Positions 1 to 10,019 of a DNA stretch of 64,000 nucleotides are shown here, piece after piece. Position numbers and translations under genes: made by a program. Position 1 is the first letter of the stretch, and each line of letters opens with the position of its first letter. The notes beneath the pieces are model-generated. The model was given only the letters and a program-made list of their open reading frames with translations. It had not been told where the DNA came from and ran no database searches. Source of the DNA: JACCZX01 sp963807155. GTDB lineage: Bacteria > Pseudomonadota > Gammaproteobacteria > Burkholderiales > Burkholderiaceae_F. The stretch covers positions 1 through 64,000 of the forward strand of contig CAWEAZ010000022.1 in the NCBI GenBank assembly GCA_963807155.1, given 5' to 3'.

Positions 1-120
1 GATTGTCGGCCGCGCGGGCGGCCTGATGAATCGCAACATTCAGTATCGAGCCAGACGAAAACTACACGCATCCGATTGGCCTTGCTTGCGCCGCACGGAA
101 TGACCCAATCCCGGCCGTTT

Positions 121-1102
121 TCACTGCGGCTGAAAGCCGCTTTTCTTAATGATCTGCGCCCACGTCTGCGAATACGCGCGCTCACGCGCGGCGAGCTGCG
201 ACTTGCGGCATGAACTGCACCATCAGTCCCCAGCGTGTCAGCCGATCGCGCACCTCGGGCTGCGCGATCACCTTCGATAGCGCCGCCGAGAACTGATCGA
301 TCGCCGCTTGCGGCGTGCCGGCCGGCGCGAAGAACGCGTAGTACGGCACGTCTTCGAATCCCGCGAGGCCGAGCTCCGCAAACGTGGGCACGTCGGGCAA
401 CGCGTTCTGGCGTGCGCCGCCGAGCACGGCGACGACGCGCAGCTTGCCGGCCGCGTGGTTCTCGATGAAGTCCGGCACGGAGCCGACGCCGGCGGAAATC
501 TGATTGCCGAGCATGTCTCCCATCATCGGCGCGCTGCCGCGGTACGGTGCGGACACGAGATCGAGCCCGTATTTTTCGCCGATCACCTTGACGAGGAATT
601 CGGGTACCGAGGCCGGTGCAGGGACGCCGATAGCATTCTTGCCGCCTTGGGCCTTTACCCATGCAACGTAGTCGTTGAAATTTTTCGCGGGTGTGCCGGC
701 TGACAGCGCTAGCGCGTTGACGAAAGTGGCGAAGCCCGCGACCGGAACGAAATCCTTTGCCGGGTCGAAGCCGGGATTCTTCATCACCAGTGGCAGGATC
801 GAAATCGTATGGTCGTGCGAGATGAAGAATGTGGTGCCGTCGGGCGCAGCACTCTTCAGCGCGTGCGCGGCGATCTGCCCACCTGCGCCCGGTCGATTCT
901 CAACGACAACCGAGGCGCCAAGCTCATCCTTCAGCTTCTCGGCGAGCGTGCGCGCGATAGCGTCGGTACCGCCGCCCGGCGGGAAGCCCACCAGAATGCG
1001 AACAGTCTTGCCAGATTGGGCGAACGCTGCTCCGCTTATCGCCGCAAGAAATACGCCGGCAAAGATCAGGCGAACGATGCGCATGAAAACAGCGGTGTGC
1101 AT
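121..1102 (-). CDS. Bug/TctC-family periplasmic solute-binding receptor (3' frameshift)
   Basis: Extracytoplasmic receptor of the tripartite tricarboxylate transporter (TTT) family, expected to bind a carboxylate in the periplasm. An N-terminal signal peptide ends near AAFAQ (about residue 29). The family motif VGFPPGGGTDAIAR follows, then VVVENRPGAGG and the segment ASVPEFLVKVIGEKYGLD. The start at 1102 is preceded by AAGG; an ATG at 1084 is the alternative. Read straight, the frame stops at 182 after MPQVAARRA. One base removed near 205 restores the normal family ending (AYSQTWAQIIKKSGFQPQ) with a TGA at 121-123, so the true gene is about 325 aa. No TctA/TctB lies beside it, so it is an orphan receptor; the ligand cannot be predicted. 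Confidence 0.9.
125..147 (+). terminator. possible rho-independent terminator on the plus strand
   Basis: GCGGCT-GAA-AGCCGC followed by TTTTCTT forms a 6-bp perfect stem and a T-run when read on the plus strand. It would end a transcript entering from left of the window. It overlaps the last codons of the minus-strand Bug gene, so the match may simply reflect that coding sequence. Confidence 0.3.
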
Positions 1103-1134
1103 ACGACCTTAGCGTATCAAGCGAATCAATGCTT

Positions 1135-1845
1135 CTACGAAGAGGCAAACCGCATCAGCGTTTGCGCATACGCGGGTGCAGTCGGCTCATGCATGAAGTA
1201 CACGTAGATCTCGCGCCACGTCGTAGCTTTGAGCTTTGCCGCCCACTGCTGTAGGTCGTCGTCGGAGTAGGTTTCAAGCCGAAGACGAACATAGCCCCAG
1301 GGCGCTGTTTCCACCAAAGGCGGCGGTGCGTTGTCTTCGCGCTCCGAGAAGCACAGCGATGCTCCGGCTGCCTTCAAGGCGTCGTAAACGTCATCGTCAA
1401 ACCAGCTGTCATTTCGAAACTCGAACGCCGCGCCGTGTCCCTCGGGAAGCAGCGTGAGAAATTCGCTCAGGCGCGGCAGATCCTTCTTCAGGAACGGCGG
1501 CAGCTGAAAAAGTACCGCGCCGCGCTTCGCGCCGAGTGCGGCCAGCGTCGTGTAGAGAAAATTAACTGAATCGGCCGCCGTCTCCGCTCTGAGCCGCGAC
1601 ATGTGCGTGATACGGCGCGAAGCTTTGATCGCAAATCGAAAATCTTCCGGCGTCGCCTTGGCCCAGTTCTCAAGCACCGCCGTCTTGGGCATTTGATAGA
1701 AGGTGTTGTTGATCTCCACCGTTGGCAGGCGTGCGCAGTACCACGCCAGCATCTCTTCCGGCTTCATCTTCTCCGGATAGAAGTTTCCCTTCCATTCCTT
1801 GAAGGAATAGCCGCTCGCGCCTGCAACGATTCTCTGAGCACTCAT
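1135..1845 (-). CDS. DUF72 domain-containing protein
   Basis: Intact 236-aa member of the DUF72 family (TIM-barrel-like proteins of unknown function, YecE type). It starts MSAQRIVAGASGYSFKEWKG and carries the family landmarks GASGYSFKEWKGNFYP near residues 9-24, EINNTFYQMP near 44-53, FAIKASRRITHM near 72-83 and FQLPPFLKKDLPRL near 117-130. The ending EIYVYFMHEPTAPAYAQT resembles the usual YVYFNN-type motif. It lies 33 bp from the Bug gene on the same strand and has a degenerate copy about 300 bp upstream. The reaction is not known. DUF72 genes are often found near repair genes, and here ligD/ku follow, but that link is inference. Confidence 0.9.
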   Translation of the reverse strand: MSAQRIVAGASGYSFKEWKGNFYPEKMKPEEMLAWYCARLPTVEINNTFYQMPKTAVLENWAKATPEDFRFAIKASRRITHMSRLRAETAADSVNFLYTTLAALGAKRGAVLFQLPPFLKKDLPRLSEFLTLLPEGHGAAFEFRNDSWFDDDVYDALKAAGASLCFSEREDNAPPPLVETAPWGYVRLRLETYSDDDLQQWAAKLKATTWREIYVYFMHEPTAPAYAQTLMRFASS

Positions 1846-2156
1846 GCCTTGATCCTAGTGGCCTGTAACAGTCGATTCGGAAGGGAAAGGTGCGTCCGGG
1901 CGCGCCGAGTGCGCGAAGCGAGCCGCGTCGAATAGCCGGCGCATATTCGCAAGGTGAGCGACAAAGCAATCGGCCGCCCCGACGTGCAAGGCACTTTCGA
2001 ATTGGCTGTTATAGGCCACGGGATAGCGTGGTACCGAGGGAGGGAAGAGAAAAAATGCGAAAAGTTAGCTAGATTGAGAGAACGCTGCGAGCTGAGCGCG
2101 GAGAGAAAGACGCGGCAAAAATAGAGCGCGAGGTAAGACAAAGAAAAGTGCATACG
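1846..2156. other. non-coding stretch between the two DUF72 copies
   Basis: About 310 bp with no convincing gene. The left half is the inverted-repeat-bounded element described separately. The right half (about 2020-2156) is purine-rich on the plus strand and more A-rich than its surroundings. I see no terminator or tRNA in it. Confidence 0.5.
1858..2019. repeat. 162-bp element bounded by 25-bp imperfect inverted repeats
   Basis: The left arm (1858-1882, beginning GTGGCCTGTAACAGTCG) is the reverse complement of the right arm (1995-2019, ending GGCTGTTATAGGCCAC) at 21 of 25 positions. About 112 bp separate the arms and contain no open reading frame of note. The layout resembles a miniature inverted-repeat element or a mobile structured repeat. 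I see no target-site duplication. Its place between a gene and that gene's duplicated, broken copy is suggestive but proves nothing. Confidence 0.4.
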
Positions 2157-2893
2157 CTAAGAATAAAGGAATATGATATAAGAAGACGCGAACCGCTCAG
2201 CGTTTGTGCGTAAGCGGGTGCGGTGGGCTCGTGCATGAAATAAACGTAAATCTCTCGCCAAGCTGTCGCTGCGAGCCGCTGCCGCCCACTGTTGAAGATC
2301 GGCGTACGAATACGTTTCGAGACGCAAACGGACGTAGCCCCAGTCTGCTGTTTCGATGAGAGGCGGAGGTGCGTTGTCTTCGCGCTCGGAGAAGGCACAG
2401 TGAAGCGCCGGCTGTTTTCAAGCGCATCGTAGACGTCGTCGTCGAACCAGCTGTCATTGCGAAACTCGAACGCGGCGCTGTGTCCCTCGGGAAGCAGCGT
2501 GAGAAATTCGATCAGGCGCGGTAGATCCTTCTTCAGAAATGGCGGCAGCTGAAAAAGCACCGGGCCGCGTTTCGCGCCGAGTGCGGCGAGCGTGGTGTAG
2601 AGAAAATTAACCGAATCGGCGGCTGTATCGGCTTTTAGCCGCGACATGTGGGTGATGCGACGCGACGCTTTGATCGCGAATCGAAAATCTTCCGGCGTCG
2701 TCTTCGCCCAGTTTTCGAGCACGGCGGTCTTGGGCATTTGATAGAAAGTGTTGTTGATCTCAACCGTCGGCAGACGCTGCGCTGTACCACGCGAGCATTT
2801 CTTCCGGCTTCATCTTCTCCGGATAGAAGGTTCCCTTCCACTCCTTGAAGGAATAGCCGCTCGCGCCCGCCGACGATTCTCTGAGCACGTCAT
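2157..2893 (-). pseudogene. second DUF72 copy, degenerate tandem duplicate
   Basis: Nearly identical in nucleotide sequence to the intact gene at 1135-1845 but broken by about seven or eight single-base indels. Breaks relative to the intact copy fall near 2888 and 2870 (N-terminus), 2785, 2415, 2400, 2270 and 2205. The last also replaces the normal stop, so the corrected frame runs on to a TAG at 2157-2159. Conserved stretches such as NWAKTTPEDFRFAIKASRRI and PPFLKKDLPRLIEFLTLLPE remain readable in fragments. The indel density is far above that of other frameshifted genes here, while the intact copy has none. This points to genuine decay after duplication rather than read error alone. Confidence 0.75.
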
Positions 2894-2917
2894 GTGTCTT
2901 GATCCTAAAATTCCAGC

Positions 2918-5669
2918 GTGAAGAAAAGCCAGCTCACCGAATATTCCGCCAAGCGCAGTTTTTCAGCCACTCCCGAGCCGGCGGCGCAGGTGCGCGACGC
3001 CCACGGCGGGCCGCTGCTGTTCGTGATTCAACAGCATGCTGCGCGCCACATGCACTACGACCTGCGACTGGAGTGCGACGGCGTATTGAAATCATGGGCC
3101 ATTCCGAAAGGGCCGTCGCTCGATCCTAACGATAAGCGTCTGGCCGCGCAGACCGAAGACCATCCCTTTGACTATGCGTCGTTCGAGGGCGTCATTCCGC
3201 CCGGGCAATACGGCGCGGGTGAAATGATCGTGTGGGACTGCGGCGTCTACTCGCCCGATGAAGGCCAGCAGTATTCGTTTCACGATCGTGCGCAAGCCGA
3301 GGAGCGTGTTCGTACTGAACTGGAAAACGGCAAGCTGAGCTTTCTGCTGCGTGGCGAAAAGGTCAAAGGGTCGTTTGCGTTGGTGCGAATGGCGGACCGC
3401 AAGAACTGGCTGCTGATCAAGCACAAGGATCGGTTTGTCGCCAAGACTGATCTAACCGCGCAGAACCGCTCGGTGCTTTCCAACGCATCGGTCGAGGAGA
3501 TGAAGAGTGTGCCGGCGCATCGCATCGCGGCCGAGCGGCTGGTCGTTGCCGGTCCTTCCGAGAAACTACCCGCGACGCTCGCGCCGATGCAGGCCGAACT
3601 GGGCGATAAAGCGTTTAACCACACCGACTGGATGTGGGAGCCCAAGCTCGACGGCTATCGCGTGCTCGCGTTTGTCGAGGCACGGGCGAACAAATGAGCG
3701 TCAAACTGCGCACGCGGCGCGGCCTCGATCTGGCCGCCGACTTTCCGAAGGTATGCGCCGAGCTGCGCAAGCAAGCGGTGGAGACGATGATTCTCGATGC
3801 AGAAATCGTCGCGTTCGATGCCGAGGGACGGCCGTCATTCAACGCGATGCAAAACCGCAGTCGCGCAAACAGAACGTGCGGTGCTGTACTGCTTCGACCT
3901 GCTGCACTTCGCCGGGGTCAACTTGCGCCAGGCACCGTACACCGATCGTCGCCGCTATCTCGCGCAATCTTTGCTGCCGTCGCCGCTGGTTCAGTTGGTG
4001 CACTCGCAGGACGACGGCGTAGCTCTGCAGGCGGCTGCGGCCGCAAGCGGCCTCGAAGGAGTGGTCGGCAAACGCAAGAACAGCCGTTATGAAGCCGGCA
4101 AGCGCTCGGCTTCATGGTTGAAGGTCAAATCGATCACCAGTGCCGACTTTGTCATCGGCGGTTACACGCAGGGCAAGGGCGCGCGCTCGCCGCTGGGCGC
4201 ATTACTGGTCGGCTATTGGGACGGCGGCAAGCTGGTGTACGCATCGCATGTCGGCTCCGGCTTTAACGACGAGTCGCTGTCGGATGTGCGGAAGCAACTC
4301 GAACCGCTGCAAAGGAAAACCAATCCGTTCTCGACCAAACCGGAACTGAACGCGCCGACGACGTGGGTCGCGCCGGAGCTTGTCGCTGAAGTGAAGTTCC
4401 AGGACTGGACCGAAGACGGCCATTTGCGTGCGCCGGTGTTTCTGCGGCTGCGCGACGACATCGATCCGAAGACAGTGCGGCGAGAGGTGGCGACGAAATC
4501 AGCGGCCGTGCCCGCCTCGGCGAGCGCGTCACGCGGACGGCCGAAGGCAAGTTCGCTCTCGCTCGGCGCGACGGCGCGCGACACTCAGAGTGCGAAGAAG
4601 AACACGAACAGCGAGATCGACGATGTGCTGCGCCAGCTCGACAACGACAAGGCCACGTTCCCGATCGCCGTGGGTCGCACACACGCTGAAGCTGACCCAC
4701 CTCGATCGCGTGTACTGGCCGGCCGATCAGGCGCTATCGCAAGCGCCGGTCACCAAGCGCGATCTGCTGCGCTACTTCGCGCAAGTGTCTCCGTTCATCC
4801 TGCCGCATCTGGCGGACCGGCCACTGACGATGATCCGGATGCCGGACGGCATTCACGGTCAACGCTTTTTCCAGAAACACTGGGAGCAGGAGCGGCCCGC
4901 GTTCGCCGAAACGATCACCGTCTTTTCCGGCCACAAAGACGAGAGCCATGACTATCTGCTGTGCAACAACCTGCCGACGCTGCTTTGGCTCGCGCAATCG
5001 GGCACGCTCGAGTTCCATGTCTGGCACTCGCGCGCGGCGCCCGGCTCCGATACCGAGGTGACGAGCACCGATTACGCAAGTTCGCTCGAGTCGCTTGAAG
5101 GTTCTGTGCTCAACTATCCCGACTACGTCGTGTTCGATATCGATCCGTACATCTACTCGGGCAAGGAAAAAGCCGGCGACGAACCCGAGCTGAACACGAT
5201 TGCCTTTGAGAAAGGCAAGGAAGTCGCGTTCTGGCTGCGCGAGCTGCTGCACAGCATGTCGCTCGAGCCGATCGTCAAGACATCGGGCAAAACCGGCTTG
5301 CATGTGTTCGTGCCGATCAAGCGCACGATCGATTTCGACGCGGCGCGCGAGATCTCGGAGCTTGTCGGACGGCACCTGATGCGCCAGCACCCGAAGGACA
5401 TCACGATGGAATGGAGCGTGCCGAAGCGCACCGGCAAGATCTTCATGGACTACAACATGAACGTGCGTGGCAAGACGTTGAATGTCGCCTATTCGCCACG
5501 CGGGGCGAGTGGAGCGCCGATATCGATGCCGCTCACATGGGACGAGCTCGCCGGCGCGCATCCACTAGACTTCAGAATCACCAACGTCGGCGAGCGCCTG
5601 GCAAAGGGCGATCGCTGGCGAGATGCACTGAAAGCGAAGCAGAGTCTCGAACGCGCGGTCAAGAGTTAA
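2918..5669 (+). CDS. ligD: DNA ligase D (phosphoesterase-ligase-polymerase), three frameshifts
   Basis: ATP-dependent ligase of bacterial non-homologous end joining. About 916 aa after correction, in the order PE (1-200, HAARHMHYDLRLE), LIG (about 225-550, adenylation motif EPKLDGYR with the catalytic Lys, then GLEGVVGKRKNS) and POL (about 590-900, LDRVYWPADQ, VVFDIDPYIYSG, KTSGKTGLHVFVPI). The GTG at 2918 is the only start in frame before the PE domain; its ribosome site is poor. Breaks: one base missing near 3688 (GEQMSVKLRTRRG restored), one extra near 3857 (NRVAQTERAVLYCFD restored), one extra near 4684 (GRTTLKLTHLDRVYWP restored). All catalytic motifs survive, so the breaks look technical. 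It is followed 45 bp on by ku. Confidence 0.93.
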
Positions 5670-5714
5670 CACCTCGCGCCGTGGCGTGAGAGGCAAACAA
5701 ATCGGGAGGAAGGC

Positions 5715-6602
5715 ATGGCTGCACGATCGATCGGATCTCTGACCATCGCATTCGGATTGGTGTCGATTCCGGCGAAGATGTTTTCGGCGACCGAAGCGAG
5801 CAAGGCGATCTCGTTCAACATGTTGCACAAGGACTGCGGCTCGCGACTGAAACAGCAGTATCTCTGTCTGAAGGAAGAGATTCCGGTCGCGCGCGAAGAC
5901 ATCGTCAAAGGCTACGAATTCGCCAAGGATCAGTACGTGATGTTCACCCCCGAAGAGCTGAAGGCGCTCGAGGAGGCGGGAACGCAGACGGCTGAGATCA
6001 CCGAGTTCGTGCCGATCGAGTCGATTGACCCGGTGTACTTCGACAAGGCGTATTACCTCGCGCCCGATAAGGGCGGTGCCAAGCCGTATGCGCTGCTGAC
6101 GCGCGCTTTGCGCGAGTCCGGGCGCTGCGCGGTCGGCCGCTACGCTGCGCGCGGCAAGCAGTACATCGTGATGCTGCGCCCGATCGAAGGGGGTCTGGTG
6201 ATGCAGCAGCTTTTGTATGCGGCCGAAGTTCGGTCGATCAGCGATATCGAAATCCCGCCGACCGAAGTCAAGGACGTCGAGTTGAAGTTGGCGCAGCAGC
6301 TGATCGAACAGCAGGCCTCCGACACGTTCGATCCGACCGTCTATACCGACGACGTGCGGGCGCGCGTCGAGGCCGCGGTGCAGAAGAAAGTCGAGGGCCA
6401 GGAGATCACGATGGCCGAGGTGCCCGAAACCGGCGGCGCGCAGGTCATCGATCTGATGGAAGCGCTGCGCGCAAGCTTGAACAAGAAAACGACGGCGCCT
6501 GCCAAGTCGAGTGCGCCTGAAGCACCTGCTCGCGAAACTCGCAAGCCCGCGAAGCGCGCGGCGCAAGTCGAGCCCGCAGCCCGTAAGGCAGCAAGGAAAT
6601 AG
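5715..6602 (+). CDS. ku: Ku DNA end-binding protein
   Basis: Bacterial Ku homodimer subunit that binds broken DNA ends and recruits LigD. Intact at 295 aa, the normal length. It opens MAARSIGSLTIAFGLVSIP, typical of the Ku core, and continues with FNMLHKDCGSRLKQQYLC and the core segment PDKGGAKPYALLTRALRES. From about residue 255 the protein becomes a Lys/Ala/Pro-rich basic tail (KKTTAPAKSS ... AARKAARK), the DNA-binding extension seen in many proteobacterial Ku proteins. GGGAGGAAGGC lies just before the ATG. It stands in a plus-strand run ligD-ku-MerR/TPR with 45 and 25 bp gaps, which suggests one transcript. Confidence 0.96.
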   Translation: MAARSIGSLTIAFGLVSIPAKMFSATEASKAISFNMLHKDCGSRLKQQYLCLKEEIPVAREDIVKGYEFAKDQYVMFTPEELKALEEAGTQTAEITEFVPIESIDPVYFDKAYYLAPDKGGAKPYALLTRALRESGRCAVGRYAARGKQYIVMLRPIEGGLVMQQLLYAAEVRSISDIEIPPTEVKDVELKLAQQLIEQQASDTFDPTVYTDDVRARVEAAVQKKVEGQEITMAEVPETGGAQVIDLMEALRASLNKKTTAPAKSSAPEAPARETRKPAKRAAQVEPAARKAARK

Positions 6603-6627
6603 CAAATAGCAAGCAGAGCTGCGCGTA

Positions 6628-7446
6628 ATGCATGAATACGGCGTGCGTGACGTCGAGAAGTTGCTTGGCCTGCCGCGCAGCACGATTCGTTCGCTAATCG
6701 TCGCCGGATTCGTCTCACCCGCGCGCGGGGCGCGCAATGCATGGCGCTTTTCGTTCCAGGACTTGATCGTGCTGCGCACCGCACGTGCGCTGGCCGTCGC
6801 TAATGTTCCGAGCAAGCGCATCACCCGATCGATGCGGGAGCTTCGCCGGCACTTGCCCAAGTCGATGCCGCTGTCGGGTCTTTCGATTTGCGCGGTGGCC
6901 GATCACGTCGTAGTCAGAGAGGGCGGCAGCCGCTGGCAGGCGGATTCGGGCCAGTACCTACTCGCGTTCGAAAGTGATGCGGACGGCACTCTTAGCGTGA
7001 TCGAGCAGATGAGCGCGCAGCCGGAGGCGAGCGCTGAATCTCACTTTGCGGACGGTGCCGCGTTGGAAAACGAGGATGCCGACGCTGCGGTGGAAGCCTA
7101 CGAGCATGCCGTCGCAGCAGATCCGACGCTGGTCGATGCGCATATCAATTTGGGAAGGTTGCTGCACGAAAGTGGCCGGTACGCGCATGCCGAGCGCGTC
7201 TATCGCAATGCGGTCGAGGTTTGCGGCGACGAGCCGCTGCTGTTGTTCAACCTCGGCGTGCTACTCGACGACCGAGGTCGCAAGAGCGACGCGATACAGA
7301 CCTACGAAGCGGCGCTGCGCATCGACCCTGCGCTTGCCGATTGTCACTACAACCTGGCGCTGCTGTACGAGGACGTGAAAAAGCCGAAGAACGCGATTCG
7401 CCACATGGCGCAGTATCGTCGGCTGATTCGGACCCGGTCGCGATAG
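6628..7446 (+). CDS. MerR-type helix-turn-helix protein with C-terminal TPR repeats
   Basis: Intact, 272 aa. Residues 1-70 read as a MerR-like winged helix: YGVRDVEKLLGLPRSTIRSL, then GARNAWRFSFQDLIVLRTAR. A middle linker (about 80-140) has no clear motif. Residues 140-265 hold about three tetratricopeptide repeats (DAAVEAYEHAVAADPTLVDA, HINLGRLLHESGRYAHAERV, ALRIDPALADCHYNLALLYE). It starts 25 bp after the ku stop in the same direction, so it is probably co-transcribed with the end-joining genes. It may regulate them or tether a partner protein through the TPRs. That role is inference from position and domains only. Confidence 0.85.
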   Translation: MHEYGVRDVEKLLGLPRSTIRSLIVAGFVSPARGARNAWRFSFQDLIVLRTARALAVANVPSKRITRSMRELRRHLPKSMPLSGLSICAVADHVVVREGGSRWQADSGQYLLAFESDADGTLSVIEQMSAQPEASAESHFADGAALENEDADAAVEAYEHAVAADPTLVDAHINLGRLLHESGRYAHAERVYRNAVEVCGDEPLLLFNLGVLLDDRGRKSDAIQTYEAALRIDPALADCHYNLALLYEDVKKPKNAIRHMAQYRRLIRTRSR

Positions 7447-7461
7447 CCACCATGGTCAGGG

Positions 7462-8502
7462 TCATGGCTCCGATCCGGACCTGAGCGGATAGCCCGCCTC
7501 GCGCCAAGCTTTCATCCCGCCATCCAAAGCTACGGCACGCTGGTAGCCCAGTTCGCGCAGCGTCGCCGCCGCCAGCGTCGAAATGCGGCCGAGCTCACAG
7601 TAGGCGAGGATGCGCTGCGTCGGGTCGGGCAAGTCATCATTGACGCGCAGCTCGAGCTGGCCGCGTGGCAGCAGCCGTGCGCCCGGGATGTGTCCGCTCT
7701 CGTAGGCATCGCGTTCGCGCACGTCCAGCACAATGAGATTCTGCTGCGCGGCTTCGACGCGTGCCTTGAGCTCAGCCAGCGACATGAACGGCACGGTGGC
7801 GGCGGCTTCTGCAAGCAGCTGCGCGACGGTCTTCCCGCCGCTCATATTGCTGCGTAGCGCCTCGGTGATGTGCGTCGGCATGGTCAGATTGAGGTTGCGC
7901 ATCATGTCGACGAATGCGACGCGGTCGCGCTTTTGCAAACGCGGGTTCTCGGCGAGTTCACGTCCGATCGTCGATTGAATACCGCCCTTGTAGTCGTGCG
8001 CCGGATGCACCTTGAGCGTCGCGTCCAGCCGCAGGATGCCACTGAACAGGCTGTCGTACAGCGCGTCCGGATCGCCCGTAGGCAGATCGGTACGGCCGGT
8101 GGCGCCGAACAGCAACGTGTCGCCGGTAAACAAATGGTCTTCCACCTGTAGGCACATCGAGTCGCGCGTGTGGCCCGGCGTATGGATCACACGCAGGCGA
8201 AGATGGCCGACGAGAATCATGTCGCCGTCGTCCAGACGCATGTCCACGAACGGTGCCGGACTCTCGCGATGCATCACGACGGGCACGCCAAGTTGCTGCG
8301 CCAGTTGCCGCGTAGCGGAAAAGTGGTCGGCGTGCGTATGCGTATCGATCAGGTAATGGATGCGCAGCCCGTCGCGCGCGGCGAGGCCAAGATAGCGGTC
8401 AATCTGGCTGATCTCCGGATCGATCACAACGGCCGCGCATGTCTCGCTGCAGCCGAGCAGATACGACTGACAACCGCCGGTAGCAATCTGCTCGTAGATC
8501 AT
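7462..8502 (-). CDS. MBL-fold hydrolase fused to a rhodanese domain
   Basis: 346 aa from the ATG at 8502 (a TTG five codons upstream is the alternative). Residues 1-230 form a metallo-beta-lactamase fold with metal ligands in THTHADH (His55, His57, Asp59, His60), then HTPGHTRDS and FTGDTLLFGATGRTDL. That pattern matches the ETHE1/persulfide-dioxygenase branch, which uses one iron to oxidise glutathione persulfide to sulfite. Residues 250-345 form a rhodanese domain with candidate catalytic Cys in AYCELGRIST and the ending GGMKAWREAGYPL. Fusion of the two activities is known in sulfide-detoxifying proteins. It is convergent with the MerR-TPR gene, with a 15-bp gap. Confidence 0.88.
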   Translation of the reverse strand: MIYEQIATGGCQSYLLGCSETCAAVVIDPEISQIDRYLGLAARDGLRIHYLIDTHTHADHFSATRQLAQQLGVPVVMHRESPAPFVDMRLDDGDMILVGHLRLRVIHTPGHTRDSMCLQVEDHLFTGDTLLFGATGRTDLPTGDPDALYDSLFSGILRLDATLKVHPAHDYKGGIQSTIGRELAENPRLQKRDRVAFVDMMRNLNLTMPTHITEALRSNMSGGKTVAQLLAEAAATVPFMSLAELKARVEAAQQNLIVLDVRERDAYESGHIPGARLLPRGQLELRVNDDLPDPTQRILAYCELGRISTLAAATLRELGYQRAVALDGGMKAWREAGYPLRSGSEP

Positions 8503-8533
8503 GCGCCGTTGTCTCAATCTGTCAGAGCGAGCG

Positions 8534-10002
8534 CTACCGGTGCGCCGTACGTTCCTTCAGGCGGAGAAACTTCATCAGCTCGCCGATATCACCTAACTCT
8601 TCGATGCGCCACACGAGGTCAAGCACCGCTTTGGTCTGATCGCGGTTGAGGCCACCCCACGCAGCGCACTGGCGGAATTTTTCCGCGAGCTCTTCGTCGC
8701 TCATCGGATTCGTGGGACTGCCTTTGCCGAAGTCGGCCTGGCCTTTCACTACCGAGCCGTCGTCGAGCTCGACTTCGATGATCGTCGTCATCTTGTCGAA
8801 GCCGGCGGCTTCGGCTTCCGGATGCACGCCGAAGTTCACCTTCTTGATCATCGCCTGCACGTCCGCGCGGTTGACGACCTCATCGGTGAATTGCTCGAGG
8901 CCGCCTTTGCGTTCGAGCAGCAGGATCGCCATGCAAAATTCCATGCTGAACTTGGCCTGCAGCTCGTTCTTCGGCTGATGATGAATCAGCGCGTTCGGCA
9001 TGTTGTGATTGGTGCCGACATTGACGCGCTTGATCGCGCTCCGGCTTCAGATCGTGGCGCTTGATCAGATCCATCATCACGGCCATCCCCGGATGCGTCA
9101 GCGAGCCGCTCGGATGCGGCTTGATCGACACGCCCGGAAAAGCGAACGTCCACGGGTCGCCAAGCTTGCCGTTGATCATTTCAGCGCTGTAGCCGCCGCC
9201 GGCCGCGCGAAAGAATCCGCGGTCGGCTTCAAGGCCGTTTTCCGACGCGGTGAGTCCGAGCGCTGCGATCTCCGCTGCGACGACGCCGTTTTCTGCAGCG
9301 CGCCCCGCATGAAACGGCTTGGTCATCGTGCCGAAGTTTTCGCGCAGTCCGCCTGCCTGCGTCGCGCCAATGCTGAGTGCACGCCGCGTGGTCTGGCGAT
9401 CGAGGCCGAGAAGTTTCGCGGCGCCGGCGGCGGCGCCGATCGATCCGCACGTCGCGGTGCTGTGAAAACCGTGCTGATAGTGCCGCGGCAGGATCGCCTC
9501 GGCGACCTTGCATTCGACTTCGACACCGATTTGATACGCGAGCATCAGATCCGCTCCGCTGCGCCGGTCGCGCTCGGCCAACGCCAGTACCGGCGGCAGC
9601 GCCGGCGCGGTCGGATGCGTGAGCAAGCCGTACACGCGGTCCTTGGCGACGGCGAGCTGCGTGTCGTCGTAATCGTCGGCGTGAATCGCGAGCCCGTTGG
9701 CGAACGCTGCGAAACGCGCAGGCACTCGCAGCTCGCTGCCGATGATGGTGCTGCCTTTGTCGGTGGCGATACCTAGTTGCGCGAGATAGCGACGCGCGAT
9801 GTCGCCCGTTTGCGACGCTGCGCCCGCGAGCGCGAGCCCGATGCCATCGAGCACCGAGCGCTTGCCCAGATGCGCCACGTCTTTCGGAATGTCGCGCGCC
9901 TGCGTGCGCGTGACGAAATCCCGCGACGTAGTCGGTCAGCGAAGAGTCCGCAGGCTTTGCAGCGCCAGTCGTTTGCGGAGCGGGGGCAGTCGTGGTTTGC
10001 AT
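8534..10002 (-). CDS. MmgE/PrpD family protein (two frameshifts)
   Basis: Member of the 2-methylcitrate dehydratase/cis-aconitate-decarboxylase-like fold family, about 489 aa after correction. The start at 10002 (MQTTTAPAPQTTG) is followed by a frame change near 9920 (DFVTRTQARDIPKDVAHLGK restored). The body contains AIHADDYDDTQ, HGFHSTATCGSIGAAAGAAK, ENFGTMTKPFHAGRAAENGV and SIKPHPSGSLTHPG. A second change near 9040 leads to VNVGTNHNMPNALIHHQPKN and the family C-terminus FRQCAAWGGL. The substrate is unknown; many relatives are not methylcitrate dehydratases. It is the last gene of a minus-strand run after an iron-type ABC transporter and a PdxA-like dehydrogenase, 17 bp after the latter. Confidence 0.9.
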
Positions 10003-10019
10003 AGCTCGGAATCCGGTGA

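Noticed and set aside
2197..2841. Separate small genes within 2197-2841 on the minus strand
   Set aside because: All are fragments of the broken second DUF72 copy in different frames.
5565..6860. Long open frame opposite ku (431 codons, minus strand)
   Set aside because: It is the antisense shadow of the intact ku gene; its product is Arg/Leu/His-rich without a domain.
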